64,000 bases of DNA from Rhyzopertha dominica (lineage: Eukaryota; Arthropoda; Insecta; Coleoptera; Bostrichidae). Position numbers and translations under genes: made by a program. How positions within the stretch are numbered: position 1 is the first letter of the stretch; the number at the start of each line of letters is the position of its first letter. Positions 11,975 to 24,397 of this stretch are shown here, piece by piece. Below the pieces are notes generated by a model. That model did not search any database. It was given only the letters and a program-made list of their open reading frames with translations, and was not told the DNA's origin. The stretch covers positions 8,551,786 to 8,615,785 of the forward strand of contig QCXZ01000041.1 of the NCBI GenBank assembly GCA_025024175.1, in the 5' to 3' direction.

Positions 11975-12574
11975 ACGAAGAAGCTTTTTGGCCACCTCGA
12001 CGCGTTTCTGTTTTTGGGCGTCTGTCAGCTCGTGGGGCACTCATCGGCCTTTCACCCATTTCTTGTCTGGAAAACAGAAACGACTTCAACTTTTTTTAAC
12101 AGAATGAAAGACACCTTCGGCACGCAAAATTTTCCCAATTTCTTGATGACTGCAGCGAAATTGATGAGCTAAATTGCGAGTACTCATCGTCGGATCCTCT
12201 TCGATGGTGTTGCGGACACCAGCCCAATCGATGGTTTTCGGCCGACCACTGCGTTTCTGGTCCTCAAGTTCCGTCTTTCCCAATTTAAACTTGGAGAACC
12301 ACAGATGTGCTGTTTGCTNAGTAATCGTTTTCGGTCCGTGGGCCTTGTTAACGCGATATGCGGCCGTTGGCGCATTGGCGCCCCGCAAAAAATCATACTT
12401 GAGGAGCTTTCGGATATCAGCACGTGTCAGATGCATATTAAACGGAATCGTATAATGTGATATACCAAACTGACCGCAACAAATTTCTTTATCCAATACA
12501 GAAAACAAAATGTAAATGTCACTTTAAACAAAGGCGTTATGTCAAAAACTGACAAAATTTAGTTGCCAACCTAA
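11975..12574 (-). pseudogene. Truncated mariner transposase with 5' terminal repeat
   Basis: On the minus strand the element starts at TTAGGTTGGCAACT (12561-12574), a typical mariner terminus next to TA. The frame then reads HLTRADIRKLLKYDFLRGA, WFSKFKLGKTELEDQKRSGR, then STRNLAHQFRCSHQEIGKIL, the two helix-turn-helix motifs of mariner. It shifts into HELTDAQKQKRVEVAKKLL, the usual (W)VPHEL linker, and ends near 11975. The whole DDD catalytic domain and the 3' terminal repeat are missing. One N lies in the frame. The copy is inactive, though parts of the N-terminal frame remain open. Confidence 0.9.
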
Positions 12575-12597
12575 TATATAGCATATGAAATAGCCCG

Positions 12598-12711
12598 TCT
12601 TCTTTCGTTTATAGACAAGAAAGATAATAAAATCATAGTTTACATTCATTTAAGAACCCACTGACCGATTGAGGGCTCCAAAGCACGCTTGTGCTCTCTG
12701 GCCCTAACAAC
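12598..12711 (+). repeat. 114-bp direct repeat, copy 2
   Basis: Second copy of the repeat at 10797-10910. It starts 23 bp beyond the mariner terminus. Confidence 0.9.
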
Positions 12712-12982
12712 TGCCGAAACAAGTTATTGTTGTTTAACGTATGTCTGGTTATTTTAATTACAACGAAGTAGTATTTTGTTTAGTTGGAAGCAACAAAAAT
12801 AGTATACAAAATAATACTGTCATTTGAGGCATTTCGAGCTGTTAAAAGTACTAAATATTACTAGTTTGCTGTTTATCTACATAATGTTATTTTCTACAGT
12901 AGACTATTAAAGTAGTATATTACATAGTTTACGCGTAGATAATGGCGTAATCTACATGGAGTATTCTACGCGCCCATCACTG

Positions 12983-13080
12983 CTTCAAAGGAAGACATCG
13001 ACATGAGTGTCGAAACGTCAAGATTAAACAATCAACGTGGGTACCAGTCCAGAAAGCAACAAGTCATCGTGCTTGATCAC
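12983..13080 (+). repeat. PLE-type terminal fragment
   Basis: It holds GAAGACATCGACATGAGTGT followed by CGAAACGTC, the hairpin-GAAA-GTC arrangement of PLE ends. It abuts the hAT-type terminus at 12982, so its 5' part is cut off. The outer helix seen at other loci is not present. Confidence 0.4.
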
Positions 13081-16000
13081 TGACTATACCTTACACATAC
13101 ATTTCTCTACAGGTGCTTCGTTAGTTGGTAAATTGTACGTGTTTGGTTTTTTATTTCCACGATGGTTTGTGAGTTAGAAAAGACTGAATTTGGTGTCCGG
13201 ATTTTGAGGTTATATTAAAAAAAAATGAATTTATACTACTGATGAATAATTATGTTATTGATATGCAGTAGCGTAATTGAAGACATCACGTTGTATAAAG
13301 TAACAAAAGAAATATTGATATATAAACAACTTTAGTACTATTTTGGATAGGTCTATTAATGTCACAGCTAGGTATTGAACGTCACACATCTACAATACCA
13401 AATCATCAACTACTATTGCAGAAACGATTTGTTACATTTGTTACATTAACCATAATGAAAGGACATCGATGCACTTAATTGACAACCTATATTAATTGTG
13501 TTTATTTCCTGTTATGGTCACTAGAACACCTATGATTAGGTACACTTGATAATCACCTATTTATGAGTTCTGTGTTAAACTTGCGACCCTTTCTCACCTT
13601 TGGTACATCCAACTTAATAATGCACAATCGCTTGTGGAACGTCTGCAAGCTCGCTGCTTCGCACTGCACAAACTTGACGTGCAATACGAATAACGTCAAG
13701 TTATCCAGCTCTTCTTTCAGACCGTGCTGTCGCTCCAACACAATTTTTTAAGAGCACACAAATGTTCCATTCAACCCCCGTCATGGATTACGCTTTGTCA
13801 TTGAGAATGGATTTCGTCCCGCAAGGACGCACGATAATTGAGTATGTTTACACGCATTAGTTCACGTTACAATGAGCATGAGATGCTCATTTATCTAGCA
13901 CAGACCTGTGACATGTGCAATTAATTCGTTGACACCCTGACACACCCGCTTCGTGGAAGGGTGACGGGTAAAAGATGGCGATGTCATATCGTAGGTCTTT
14001 ACCAACGACGTACGCAGTCAATTTCATATGGATTTTATGAGTGCAAAAAAGGTAAGTTCAGGATTGACGTCGGGAAATTCAGGCTAGGAAAACTGAGTCC
14101 AGGCATATTTGTGTTGAAAAGTTTACATTTTCATGCGATGGAAACGCAACATGAGCTTTTATTTGGCTAAATATAAATATAGAGTGCTTTAAAAGATTGT
14201 TACGCCCGTACATAATTATCACTAATATATTATGGTACTCAATCACTCTATGTGTTAAAAACAATAGTTATAAGTACCAATGTCTATGTGGTCATTTAAT
14301 ATATCTTTTATCACTAAATGAAGGTCTTGTAAGATTTCTACGATCAAATGTCAACTGCAGATTCATTTTGAATTAGATACCAGATCCTGTCCTTTACTTC
14401 TAACATAAACGTTATTTTGATGTGCAATATGTGCTTTTTGTCAAGGATATCGCAGAAGATCTCACCTTATGCTCTCAAATTGACTTTGTTGTGAAAATGA
14501 AGTTTAAATTAAGAAAAATAAGAAACAGGACTGCCAGCTTTGTATTTGTATTCAAATCTTATTATATGCCATGATGATGAGATGAGAAAAGCAGACCTAT
14601 TCATTCACCATCTTGCCATTGCTTCTTGATGCCAAATCTAATGAATGTTTGTACTTACACACATATTGCTAATCCTAAGATATAGGTATTATACTATAAT
14701 TTATTTTTACTATTAATAAAGTTATAAAATACTGCGCATTTGACTTGATTTTTGGAGTTTAAATATTCAGGAACATGAGTATTTGTTCCAGCACTCGCCT
14801 CTAGAATAAAACGGTAGATAATATCGATCTGGATCAGAGTAAATAAAGGCATAGCAATACAAAAATTAAAAAAAATTAGTCTCTTCAGCATTAAAATAAT
14901 TGTGGTGTGATGTAGACGAACAACCTTTACGCTATAAGTTTAAACATAATAAGGAATTTATAGATTTAGAAACATTTCACAAAACAGCTACAGATCCACT
15001 AACACAGAATCGGGAACATTAATTATCTGACAATCATTTAATATATTTAAAAGCTTAAATTACATTAGTTGCATTTTAATAACATCCTAAATATCTGTTT
15101 AAACGACATGCAAAACTAGAGGATGCAATATCTTGTGCAACTTAGGAAATTATACATCCTCTTTGACTGACGCTTTTTAAGTTTTACTTAACTGACTTCC
15201 TTGTTGAATGAGTTCTAAACGATCCTGGTTTAGCATTATTTGGATTTTAAGGGAGCATAACCGCTTGGCATTCACCAAATGCTGTTTATATTTCCTTAAA
15301 CAAATTTGCAACCCAGTGTTTATAAGAGTACATATTTGCATAAATTTATTTACTTAACTAATTTATCGTTTGACTGCAAATTACGAGCTTGTATACACAC
15401 AGTTTTCCGATCTATTGCTTCTCTGTAAATGCACTACATTTTCAGAGATGTCAGAAGCTATGGAGATAAATTACGTTGAATGCAACACGTTTTATTTTTT
15501 GTTCATCCTTAGAGGGCGTGAATTACATCTTCTGCATGAGAACGCGATCTGGTGGAACTTGCAAATTTGCAGAAAGTTGAGCCAGAGCAAATTGGTGCAA
15601 TGAGCACGTAATTTTGCAGAAAGCTGATGCGGGTGTAAGAGCAGTCCAACAGAGTAATGCAGGTTTAACCTAGAAATGATTAAGCAAAGGCAAAAAACTA
15701 ATCACTCGTATATTTATGGATATGTTAAACTTGCTACTCGTTAGCTATAATCAATATTCGAACAGAAAATATAACTTTACTTCATACAAACGTAATCTAA
15801 CATCATTTGAACATGTTTCGACGGCAAACAACTCTGAAGTTTGTGCGCAAAACAATTTTCAACTTGCAACCGTCAACAAGCCGCGCCAGCCTGCGGCGCT
15901 CTCTGGCAGTAGTGGTTGACTAATTAAAAGCTCGGATTTGTAAATTGTTATTGTTTGCCTTGTTTTATTGGCTACCGTTGTTTGTCTGGCGTGCGGATTT

Positions 16001-16619
16001 CAAAATAGGACGTACATTCTCTAGTGCTCTTGTTTTTATAATTTAATTACTGCATTTGATGGTTTTTATAACCGCACTATGGTGGATGAGTATTTTTTTT
16101 TAATTTAAAATGAAGAACTAGAACTAGAAAGATGGTATACTATTGATTTTGTATTGCAATGAATAAGTAAAACACTGAAGATACCAAATAGTATTACAAC
16201 CTTATTTGAAAACATTTACTTCTTTACTTGTGGAATCTGACTAGAAATTGTTGAATAATCCATACCTTTTTTATAACTCCTATATCCACGATTTCTCTTA
16301 AACTTGAGATAAGGAAGATAAACCAATTAACTGGTTGATTAAAACATAAAGGAAGTGCTTAACAACAATACATCAATCCGACCCGGTACATATGTAACGT
16401 TTTACGTTTATATCCGTTGTCTGTTATTCTTATTTATGATATACAATAAAAACGTCATCAATACAGTTCTCCGAGCAGTTAATGGCATNCCCGTTTTTGA
16501 TGGAAATCGCAATATCACATAGAAATTTGATTTGATGTAACATTCGATGGGCATGTCCGCAGTTGGTGGACTATATAATTTGCAAATTTTGTTCTAATAT
16601 GAAAAGTCGATCCGCAATT
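13081..16619. other. 3.5 kb without a recognisable gene
   Basis: Short frames near 13560, 13961, 14079, 15370 and 15716 show no domain. No clear repeat was found. Confidence 0.45.
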
Positions 16620-17183
16620 AATATGCAATATTGGAATCACGATTTAGTCAAATTGCACTTTATTCAAGACAAGATGTTAGAAGGACATGTATCGACCTTA
16701 TCAACATGTCATCATCAGCTAAAAGTTCTTTTGTGGTTAATTTTGACGTTATTAATCTTTTTCCTAGGATTCCATACAAAGTATCTTTGATTCTGCTCAA
16801 GAATATGATGCTAGACTTGTCTACTGCTGTTAGACATGATCTTAATTTGTATAGCTTAGCTAAGTTAGCAGTTGACAAAAATTTCTTTCAAGTTAGCAAC
16901 CCCTTTAACAAACCGACGTCATGTCTAACTATAGTTTCGAGCATTTCTCCTTTATTGGTCTAAATTTTTATGTGCATTTTTGAAAATAAAGTCATGCCAA
17001 ACCCTCAATATACTTGTTCCTTTAAGTTCTCATGGTGATGTTCTCGTTGCGGGTTTAACCCACTCCCTCAGACAAATGACAATCTATGAATATACACAGG
17101 ACTTCTTTTTAAATTTCAGGACCAACGACTTACATTTTAAATGTCAAGTCAATAAAAAGATGCTTAATTTTTTGTTTTAGTAA
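16620..17183 (+). pseudogene. PLE reverse-transcriptase fragment
   Basis: The frame at 16631-16963 carries SSFVVNFDVINLFPRIPYKV, PLE reverse-transcriptase motif A with its aspartate in FDV. It continues SLILLKNMMLDLSTAV, then LAKLAVDKNFFQ and SPLLV, the 'GSPLSPLLA' region with the front part damaged. After a frame change, ENKVMPNPQY and VLVAGLTHSLRQM follow, the last being the stretch just after the catalytic YVDD, which is itself destroyed. NDLHF ends the homology near 17130. Several frame changes make it a pseudogene. Its family differs from the PLE at 28-30 kb in wording, so they are probably different lineages. Confidence 0.85.
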
Positions 17184-17475
17184 ATTGCAGGGTTCAATCC
17201 CCCGCGTGTAGTAGTTGTTCCCCCTTCCAGTCAAAATTTCTGAGCGGATTTGATCCAGCAACACATATTTTTCTTTCGATACCGCCGTTTGTTGTAGTAC
17301 GATTAATAAAATGGTTTATTGTGTCGGTTATTCGAGAACGAATAACGAATTCGCTCATAGGAACACAAATAGCTTCTTCGTTTATGAAATATTTTGCACG
17401 AATATTCGGTCTGTTGTATGCAAGTAACGATACACTCGATATTGCGCGACAAAGCGTCCGCGCCATGCCGCCTGC

Positions 17476-17535
17476 ATCATAACAATTACAAACAGCTGTT
17501 TCGACCTATTAAGCCTCTTCAACACATTATAGTCC
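17476..17535 (-). repeat. Possible PLE terminal fragment
   Basis: On the minus strand TTGAAGAGGC, a short hairpin, then GTCGAAACAGCTGTTTG resembles the hairpin-GAAA pattern of PLE ends. The outer helix is not evident. It lies about 300 bp beyond the reverse-transcriptase fragment, in the opposite orientation. Confidence 0.3.
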
Positions 17536-20488
17536 TAGCAAAGGGAAGAGATTTTAAAGGAGGTAACACTCCATTAAAATCCTTTGTTGTTTGGAAATGA
17601 TGACTAGTGACCTCGAACGCATTCCTACTTTTAAATCGGAGTCAGAACCGGAGCAAAATTCAAATTCCTCTTTATTTCTGACCAAGATTGATCGCTGCGC
17701 TCTTTATCTTGCGAAAAAAATATTCCAACTCCATTATTTATGGACGCTTGCAGTTTTTTTTTAATTATTTTTGACTACATGGTCCATCTACAAGACCGCT
17801 ACACAACACGTCATCCAGCGTTGTCCTATGGCACGCGTAAATAGCAATAACCCTTGTAGTCAGCAGTATTATCCTTTACATATTTATAATTCGGCAACTG
17901 CCAACCAACGACCTTTAAAGCGGAGTCTTTTCCATCTCTCTTGCGAAAAGTGTCGCCTTTAGTAAAATCCATCTTCTTTGGTGTTAATGTAGACAACACA
18001 GCTGCCCTGGCATAATAATTATAGCTGCCAGATCATATATTTAATTTTCCTGGATTAATTCTAATAAACCGATAAAGATGCTGATTAACTTAAAGTCCAA
18101 ATTACTACGTAATTTAAATTTTGAACCGCAAATATATAAAGGTCATCATCTACATTATTGACAACACCCAGTACTTTATGGGAAGAAACACGACCTCCCT
18201 CTACGCCGGTAGGGGTATACGAATCTTACTTCCATATATAGTTTTGATATAAGCAAGTAAACCATTTTCCATAATTATTAAACTCACTCGGGAGAGGTAA
18301 TACTCTTTAGAGCATAAGCGGGAAACTATTCTTCCTTCTTTTACGTTTCTTTTTATTTATTTGGTTTCCTTCCCCTACCTGAATAGGGATCTTCAAGATC
18401 ATTAGATACACATACCATTTTTTTTATGAAAATACCAAGCTCTTCAGTGGTAAAAGGACGATCTTATTAGCAATGTGAAGTGCCAGCTGAGGCTAGTTCT
18501 ACTCTAGCTATACTTACATGAATCTATGGTCTTATACGTAGATCTTCCAGTACCTTGTTGCCAAAAATATTGTAATTAAAAATTGCACATTTTTAAATTT
18601 GCGGAGTTGCATATATGTCAAATTCATTCAGGTCCGTCTTTGGTATATTTTCTAGCACCCATGCGAAACCATTCCTGGACTCTTGCTATGCGTAGGTTTC
18701 CCATAAGCAATTTTGACCTCTAGCCAAATCGTAAGTATGTCTTCCAGAACTAAATTGATAAACTATTGTCGGAATCGAGAATTAAAGATTCCCAAAATGT
18801 AGTGTATAATTATACTACAATTATATGCAACTTTTGGTTTTCAAATAATTGAGCTACACAGACTTTGTTAAATGGTCTTGATATACTATAATCGACCGAT
18901 GACCGTTGCAACTTTATGATTGCATACCAGTCAAGTCTTGTGCATGTGAATTAAAATTAGAATACAAAATGAGTGGTCCCGGAAATAATTCGCCATGCAG
19001 TATGATACTTTTTACATTCAGCAGCTTAGGCTATAGGTTTAACTATAGCCTTTTTCTTGAAATTAGCTTTGACGACAAACTTTTTGTCTGTTTAAACAAT
19101 TGATTGTGACCATATTCGGTTCCTATGGTTATGTTTATATTTTCATTTAATTGAGAGCGCAATTCGTCCTAATTCCTGTCGAATTTTATGTCCAGCATAA
19201 CCTATCTTTATATTTTTTATCATCACAGGCCGCCGTCTAATGGATAATGATCGTGATATATTATGAATTATCAAATTATATTGGCATGAACGTTATTGAG
19301 CGGTCAATAGCATATCTGTTAGAATATCGTCTTTTTCCACAACCTGTACACAAACTATGTAACTTATATAGCTAACAAGATCATGAACTGTTGAAACATA
19401 TTATGGTAAGATAGCAGTACGTTGACCCGTAACCGTAACCGTAAGCAGCGACAAGCGTTAGTACCAGATACGTGTCTATTGTATTTTATTCACTTCAAGA
19501 AAAAAACCGATAAAACGTCGTTCTTCAGAAAGAAATGTGCATATCCCTTCCCACTGGTTACTTCAGTCTGCAATTTATTCAACATAATATAGCTTCTATT
19601 ATCTCTTCGTGAGGTATAACACTACATCTTTATCAGCTCATCAGTTGCGAAGGCCTAGTTTGATCTCCGCTAGATTGTACAGAGCGGGATAATACCCCTT
19701 TCGATATTCCTTAGCAGTCGCGGCACGTCAACGGTTTAAATAGGCAATCTGTGAGCTGCGACTGGTAGATTAAAGTACAGTCCTGTACCTCAGCCTTGGA
19801 ATAAGAATCTCCCACATGTGTGGAAAGTATCGACGCCTTCGGGGAGAAAACGAAAATAGCTTGGTCGTATTTTGGTTGGTTGCTTGTGTAGCCGATAGAG
19901 CATTCTAGGGTTTGTTGGCTAGATATTCCTGATTTAAGAAGTTTGTAAAATGCTCTGACCATTTGTGGTGGTTATTTCTTCTTTTCACGGTTAACCTAAT
20001 TTATTTAGTCTGTGTTCAAACGCCGTTATACGTTCCTGTTTAAGTTTTAGGTAATTCCAACGGGCATTCATAAGAAACAATTTTGTTAACTTCTGTAGGT
20101 ACGACCTTTGGTATTGCAATGCAAAAGAACGTGTTTTTGTCTATTCTTCCTTGTCACTACTACTTCCTCCATTTCTTTTCATATAATAGCGAGTATACGA
20201 AATCAATCTATAAACCACTTAATACGCTTCATAAACTTTTGGCATTACAATTATTACATAATTAGTAATTTATGATTTTACAGGCTGAACTCCAACAATA
20301 TGTGTAACATGAACACTTATTGTGTTTCTATTATGCACTTAGGGCATATTTTCAAACGTACTGCATATTTCCAAATTGAATATTTAGGAGATATTTATGC
20401 GTTAATAGTCGTGAGGGTGTGCTAGCTAATTATACACAGAAGATCTGAAAAATCGCATACAGCTGTAGTCATGTATTATAAAATTAAT
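17536..20488. other. 3 kb without a recognisable gene
   Basis: Open frames are short and overlap on opposite strands. The minus frame at 19711-19962 (83 codons) has no motif I recognise. Confidence 0.45.
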
Positions 20489-20546
20489 ATATATGTTTAT
20501 TTTATAGGTTTAGGCTCCTAATTATCTAAAATTAAAAAGCTTTGTT

Positions 20547-20593
20547 TTTGTATGACGTTTCGATCTTTTATTTCGATCTTTTTCGAATACAAA
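20547..20593 (-). ncRNA. Hammerhead-like motif, left arm of PLE
   Basis: Minus strand: TTTGTAT, then TCGAAAA, one extra A, hairpin GATC-gaaataaaa-GATC, GAAA, CGTC, then ATACAAA, which pairs perfectly (7 bp) with the first strand. CGTC provides the GUC cleavage triplet. The heptamer departs from CUGANGA at three sites. The right-arm copy near 21130-21180 keeps the order but has a damaged hairpin. Confidence 0.45.
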
Positions 20594-20717
20594 TATTATG
20601 TTATAACTGACAAAACTGACAATAAATTAATTTGACATTTACAATTATTATGTTATTATAAAATGTACCTTAGAGTTCGTTCCAATGCTATAATATACTA
20701 TATACGGTATAAAATGT

Positions 20718-20905
20718 AAAGACTGCAATAAACAATATATAGGAAAAACAAAACAATACCTAAAAAACAGAAAACAACAACTTAAAAATAATAACAAAAC
20801 ATAAAAAACATCAAGAAATAACTAATCACACTTTCGATTTCGATAACACCCAAATTACTGCTACAGAACCACATAGATATAAAAGACAATTTTTATCCAA
20901 AAAGC
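20718..20905 (+). pseudogene. PLE GIY-YIG endonuclease remnant
   Basis: The plus frame reads CKDCNKQYIGKTKQYLKNRK, with the Cys-x2-Cys and YIG-x-T signature of PLE endonucleases. After a stop comes NHTFDFDNTQITATEP, the usual 'H.FDF....I' segment. The catalytic core words survive, but stops and shifts make it non-functional. Confidence 0.75.
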
Positions 20906-21240
20906 ATAAACACGTGTAAACGACAGGACAGACATACAAGGACTAAGTAACACCTACAATAACATCATTTAAACACACAAATACATACAAACTTCATAAA
21001 CACTCACACTTTAGGATTTGATGTTAAAATTATTATAGCATTGGAACGAACTCTATGGTACATTTTATAATAACTTCAAAATTGTAAATGTCAATTTAAC
21101 GTATTGTCAGTCTTGTCAGTTATAACATAATATTTGTATTCGAAAAAGATCTAAATAATAGAGTGAAACGTCATATACAAACACAAAGCTTTTTAATTTT
21201 AGTTAATTAGGAGCCTAGACCTACAAAATAAACATATATA

Positions 21241-24034
21241 ATAATCAAAAGAACTCCACAAAATAAACATCTATATTTTATAAAATTAATGCCTGTTAAA
21301 CTACAATGTATGGTTAAAATTATCATAAACGATAATATGTTTTAAACAATTCTGATGGTATTTACGGCATTAAAAATATTAACTGTTCTATAGGCTTTGA
21401 GAAGATACTCGTCATTTTCTAAACAGTTTTTTTTACGTTATTTATCCTTAACACTAACATTTTATACTGGAGCCGTCCAGTAACTTCTTGACATCAATCA
21501 GATTAAATTATGCTAATAGATTATACGTTTCACTATCCATAAATTGGTTGTTAGGAACGGCGCTTATTCAGCAAACACTCTATCTGTGACTTTTTGCATT
21601 TGCTTACTTAGAAATGCTAGTTTTTTACTCCCTTTTCTTTTGGAATATTAGCTAATTTATTGATAGACACATAATTTATACAAACTTTCTTACAGTGCGG
21701 GATCCTCACATGTTAGGGCCCCCACATGTTAGGAGCCCTATATTTCACATTATTTCATGCATATGTTTGATAGGACACCAGAGTATACATTCTCACGCAT
21801 TTTTCTATTAGTAGATGATTTGCAATGTACATACAATATATCTGTGTTTTCGCTTTTTTGCATCTTTTAATATTAGCACCTTCCTCCTCGTGTAGCGCCC
21901 AACACATGATTTAATCCGGCACTGCTTATTTGCTGCTAAGAAGCATCCTATTGCGCGTTTACAATCAATAAGATATTTCCGCAATTAAAAATAAAATGTT
22001 GGTCATGTCTGTTAATGCAAGAAGGCACAACAGAGTAAAATACAAATGAAGAGGCTTACTTATATGTATTACGGGCAGTAGCTGTGATATTATACATTCG
22101 ACCTTCGGATCAGTAGCTCTGTTTTCGGTACGCGTGTGCCATGACGGTACGACGATGTACTGTGTAGTCTATAAATATCGGTATTTTAAGCCCAAATATC
22201 GATATTTTTTCGATTTTGTTTGTTGGCTTGTTGCAGTGTCAAACCATAAAGCCCAGTACCGATATTTGGTATCGGTATCTCATGGCAACATCTGTACGTT
22301 AAAAGTACAAAACACCAATGTTATATGGGATATAAAAAAGCTAATAGAATATTAAAAAATGCTGTTGCCAACATTTATTACTTATAAGGAACCGTAACAA
22401 ACGTCACATTTATATACTTACTTTAGTAATAGCCTAGGACTGGAATAAAGTTATAAGTGAGTTAACGCAGTCATCGTGCTAATAAACATGTAATTCACAC
22501 AGGGTTAGCCATTACCTACTAGAGATAGAGTTTTTGGAGCAGTTATAATAAGATTTTGAGTGATACACTTGTTTATATCGTTCTTATAACTTCTTAATGC
22601 CAGATTTTCAAATCCCCGTTGCCTTTATAAAATTCCAATGGTTGTGTTTAAACCTGTATCAGCTGTTGGCAGCGTTATGAGAACGCATGTCCGGACTAAG
22701 CGACTAACCTCAAATTTCCATAGGAATTCTTATACTCTCCTTAAACTTTATCATTTTAATGTAAACAATGACTGCGCCATTTTATAATCGTTAGTAGATT
22801 CGAATAATGCAATATAAATAACCATTTGCTGTTTGTGCATGTTTATGAGACAACTAGAGGCAGATGTCACCCCCTACCCCATATCTAACTACCAACCTAA
22901 CATCACCATATCACAACCATCCCGGAATATCTTTATGTGATTGTGTTAAAAATTACTAATTGTAGGAAAGGTATACTAAACAGGGGCGCTGGCAATCAGA
23001 ATCAAAAACCAATTTTAAAGAAATGTGCGTCAGCCTCTGTCGTATAGGCTTGTGTAGTGCGTAGTACAAAGCGGACAGCATTTTGTATATCATATAAATT
23101 TTTTATTGCTGCTTCTCTCTGAGTCTGTTCTAATTCCTTTGGTGCTTTCTCCTTAACAATAAGTCCTTGTCTTAACGGTTCGCTAATAACTGTTATATTT
23201 ATACGAAGATGATTAAATATTTGTATGTCGGTAAACGTATGTTTTTAATATACAGAATGCTTTTTTCAAAATTAAAAACTTCATTCAAAAAAAGAAGAGC
23301 ATCCTTAAAAATTAGCTTAACCAATTTTAAAACCTTCAAAATTTGCGTGTTTGTACCCAAGAGCCAGAGATGATTAATAATAATAATAATTAATCATCAG
23401 AATGATGAAATCCCGAAGTACTGTAAGCAACGATAGGTAGGTGTACGTACATAATTGAAAAATTTTAAAAGGGATTGTTTTACCTTATCTGAAGCTTGGT
23501 TAAATGACCTTGAAAGTCAGTGAGCATTTGCTTAGAAACAAGATGGTTTTACGCAGCACAACGAAAACTGTACATCCTGTGTAAGTAAAAATAATTTGAC
23601 ACGTAAACTTCTCTAATACAGGTACACTAAACATTTTCCCCTTAGTTTACATAAGTGCTACAAAAACCTATGTCGACGTAATGGAGAGCCTTGTATTTCA
23701 TCAAATCTAGTATGTGCATAATGTATATCTAATGAAGAAAATTCTCCATTCGGCAAAGGCCGTGAAAGCGTACACCCAATCAATATAATATTTATATGTA
23801 AAAGAAACAGAGCATTTTATCAATTACACTGCCACTTTTTTTTTCGAGATAATGATGTGTTCAGGCAATAAGGTAATATTAAAAATTTTTTCGTCTTCTT
23901 AAATCATATCAGTTGGAGAAGCAGACTGGCAGGCATCTTTGAATTAAGATTAACTCAATTAAATATGTTGATTGGCGAATTTCAGCAGGGCTCTTATTAT
24001 TTATTGAAAAATCAACCGTTTGTTTGCTAAAAAA
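21241..24034. other. 2.8 kb, mostly featureless
   Basis: No gene seen. At 22170-22290 several ATATCG/CGATAT words recur (AAATATCGATATTTTTTCG, CCGATATTTGGTATCGGTAT), as in some terminal repeats, but no matched ends were found. A small palindrome GATGATTAAT...ATTAATCATC encloses an AAT microsatellite at about 23370-23400. Confidence 0.4.
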
Positions 24035-24125
24035 AAAACGCCGTCACTAGTCGTTCAGTCGAAAAGTAATCAGGATTTGACCCGGGACCTTCAGAATCAT
24101 GGTCCCTGGTTCAAATCCCGGTCTA
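24035..24125 (+). other. tRNA-related sequence with mirrored box B
   Basis: An A-box-like word (TCGTTCAGTCG) precedes, at tRNA spacing, a good pol III box B, GGTTCAAATCC. An inverted copy, GGATTTGACCCGGGACC, lies before it, so the segment folds as ggatttga...tcaaatcc around ttcagaatcat. It cannot form a normal cloverleaf. A decayed tRNA or tRNA-derived SINE head is most likely. Confidence 0.35.
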
Positions 24126-24359
24126 AGCTGGTAATACTATTCCAATACCCATATATGCCTGTAAACCTATTAACTAAATTAGCTTAATCTTATGTTCATT
24201 ACTAAATGCTTTCTATTTGAATACACTTGATCTACCGATGATCCAAAGTCTCTCTCCCAACCTTGTAGGCCGATTCTTGCAACTCTTAAAAATGTAGCTG
24301 CAATTACTTCAACATTTTTTTGTTCATAATTCTTTTAAGCATAAATTCCAACAGAGCCA

Positions 24360-24360
<1 letters not shown>

Positions 24361-24396
<36 letters not shown>

Positions 24397-24397
24397 G
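24361..24397. repeat. (AAT)n tract, 3' tail of the minus-strand LINE
   Basis: Read on the minus strand it is (ATT)n directly after AATAAAGACATCT, that is, a polyadenylation signal followed by the tail of the LINE at 24398-25060. Confidence 0.8.

Larger units (their letters stand above)
10450..12982. mobile_element. Candidate non-autonomous hAT element, nested
   Basis: Perfect 12-bp terminal inverted repeats CAGTGATGGGCG (10450-10461) and CGCCCATCACTG (12971-12982) have hAT-type sequence. Both subterminal zones carry repeated GCGTAGA/TCTACGC-type words, as hAT ends do. The 8-bp flanks tccattac and cttcaaag do not match, so there is no target duplication: the ends may come from two copies, or one side was rearranged. 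No hAT transposase is seen. Inside are a 114-bp direct-repeat pair, an exon/intron-like segment and a truncated mariner. Confidence 0.6.
20489..21240. mobile_element. Penelope-like element remnant with inverted terminal copies
   Basis: The arms 20489-20700 and 21033-21240 are inverted copies sharing, for example, AGAGTTCGTTCCAATGCTAT and TAGGCTCCTAATTA. The 330-bp spacer encodes degraded GIY-YIG endonuclease on the plus strand. This is the same architecture as 692-1617, but with unrelated terminal sequence, so it is another PLE family. Partial duplication continues past 21240 (a second AAAATAAACAT word). Confidence 0.8.

Noticed and set aside
12174..12455. Plus-strand frame of 93 codons
   Set aside because: Antisense shadow of the mariner helix-turn-helix frame.
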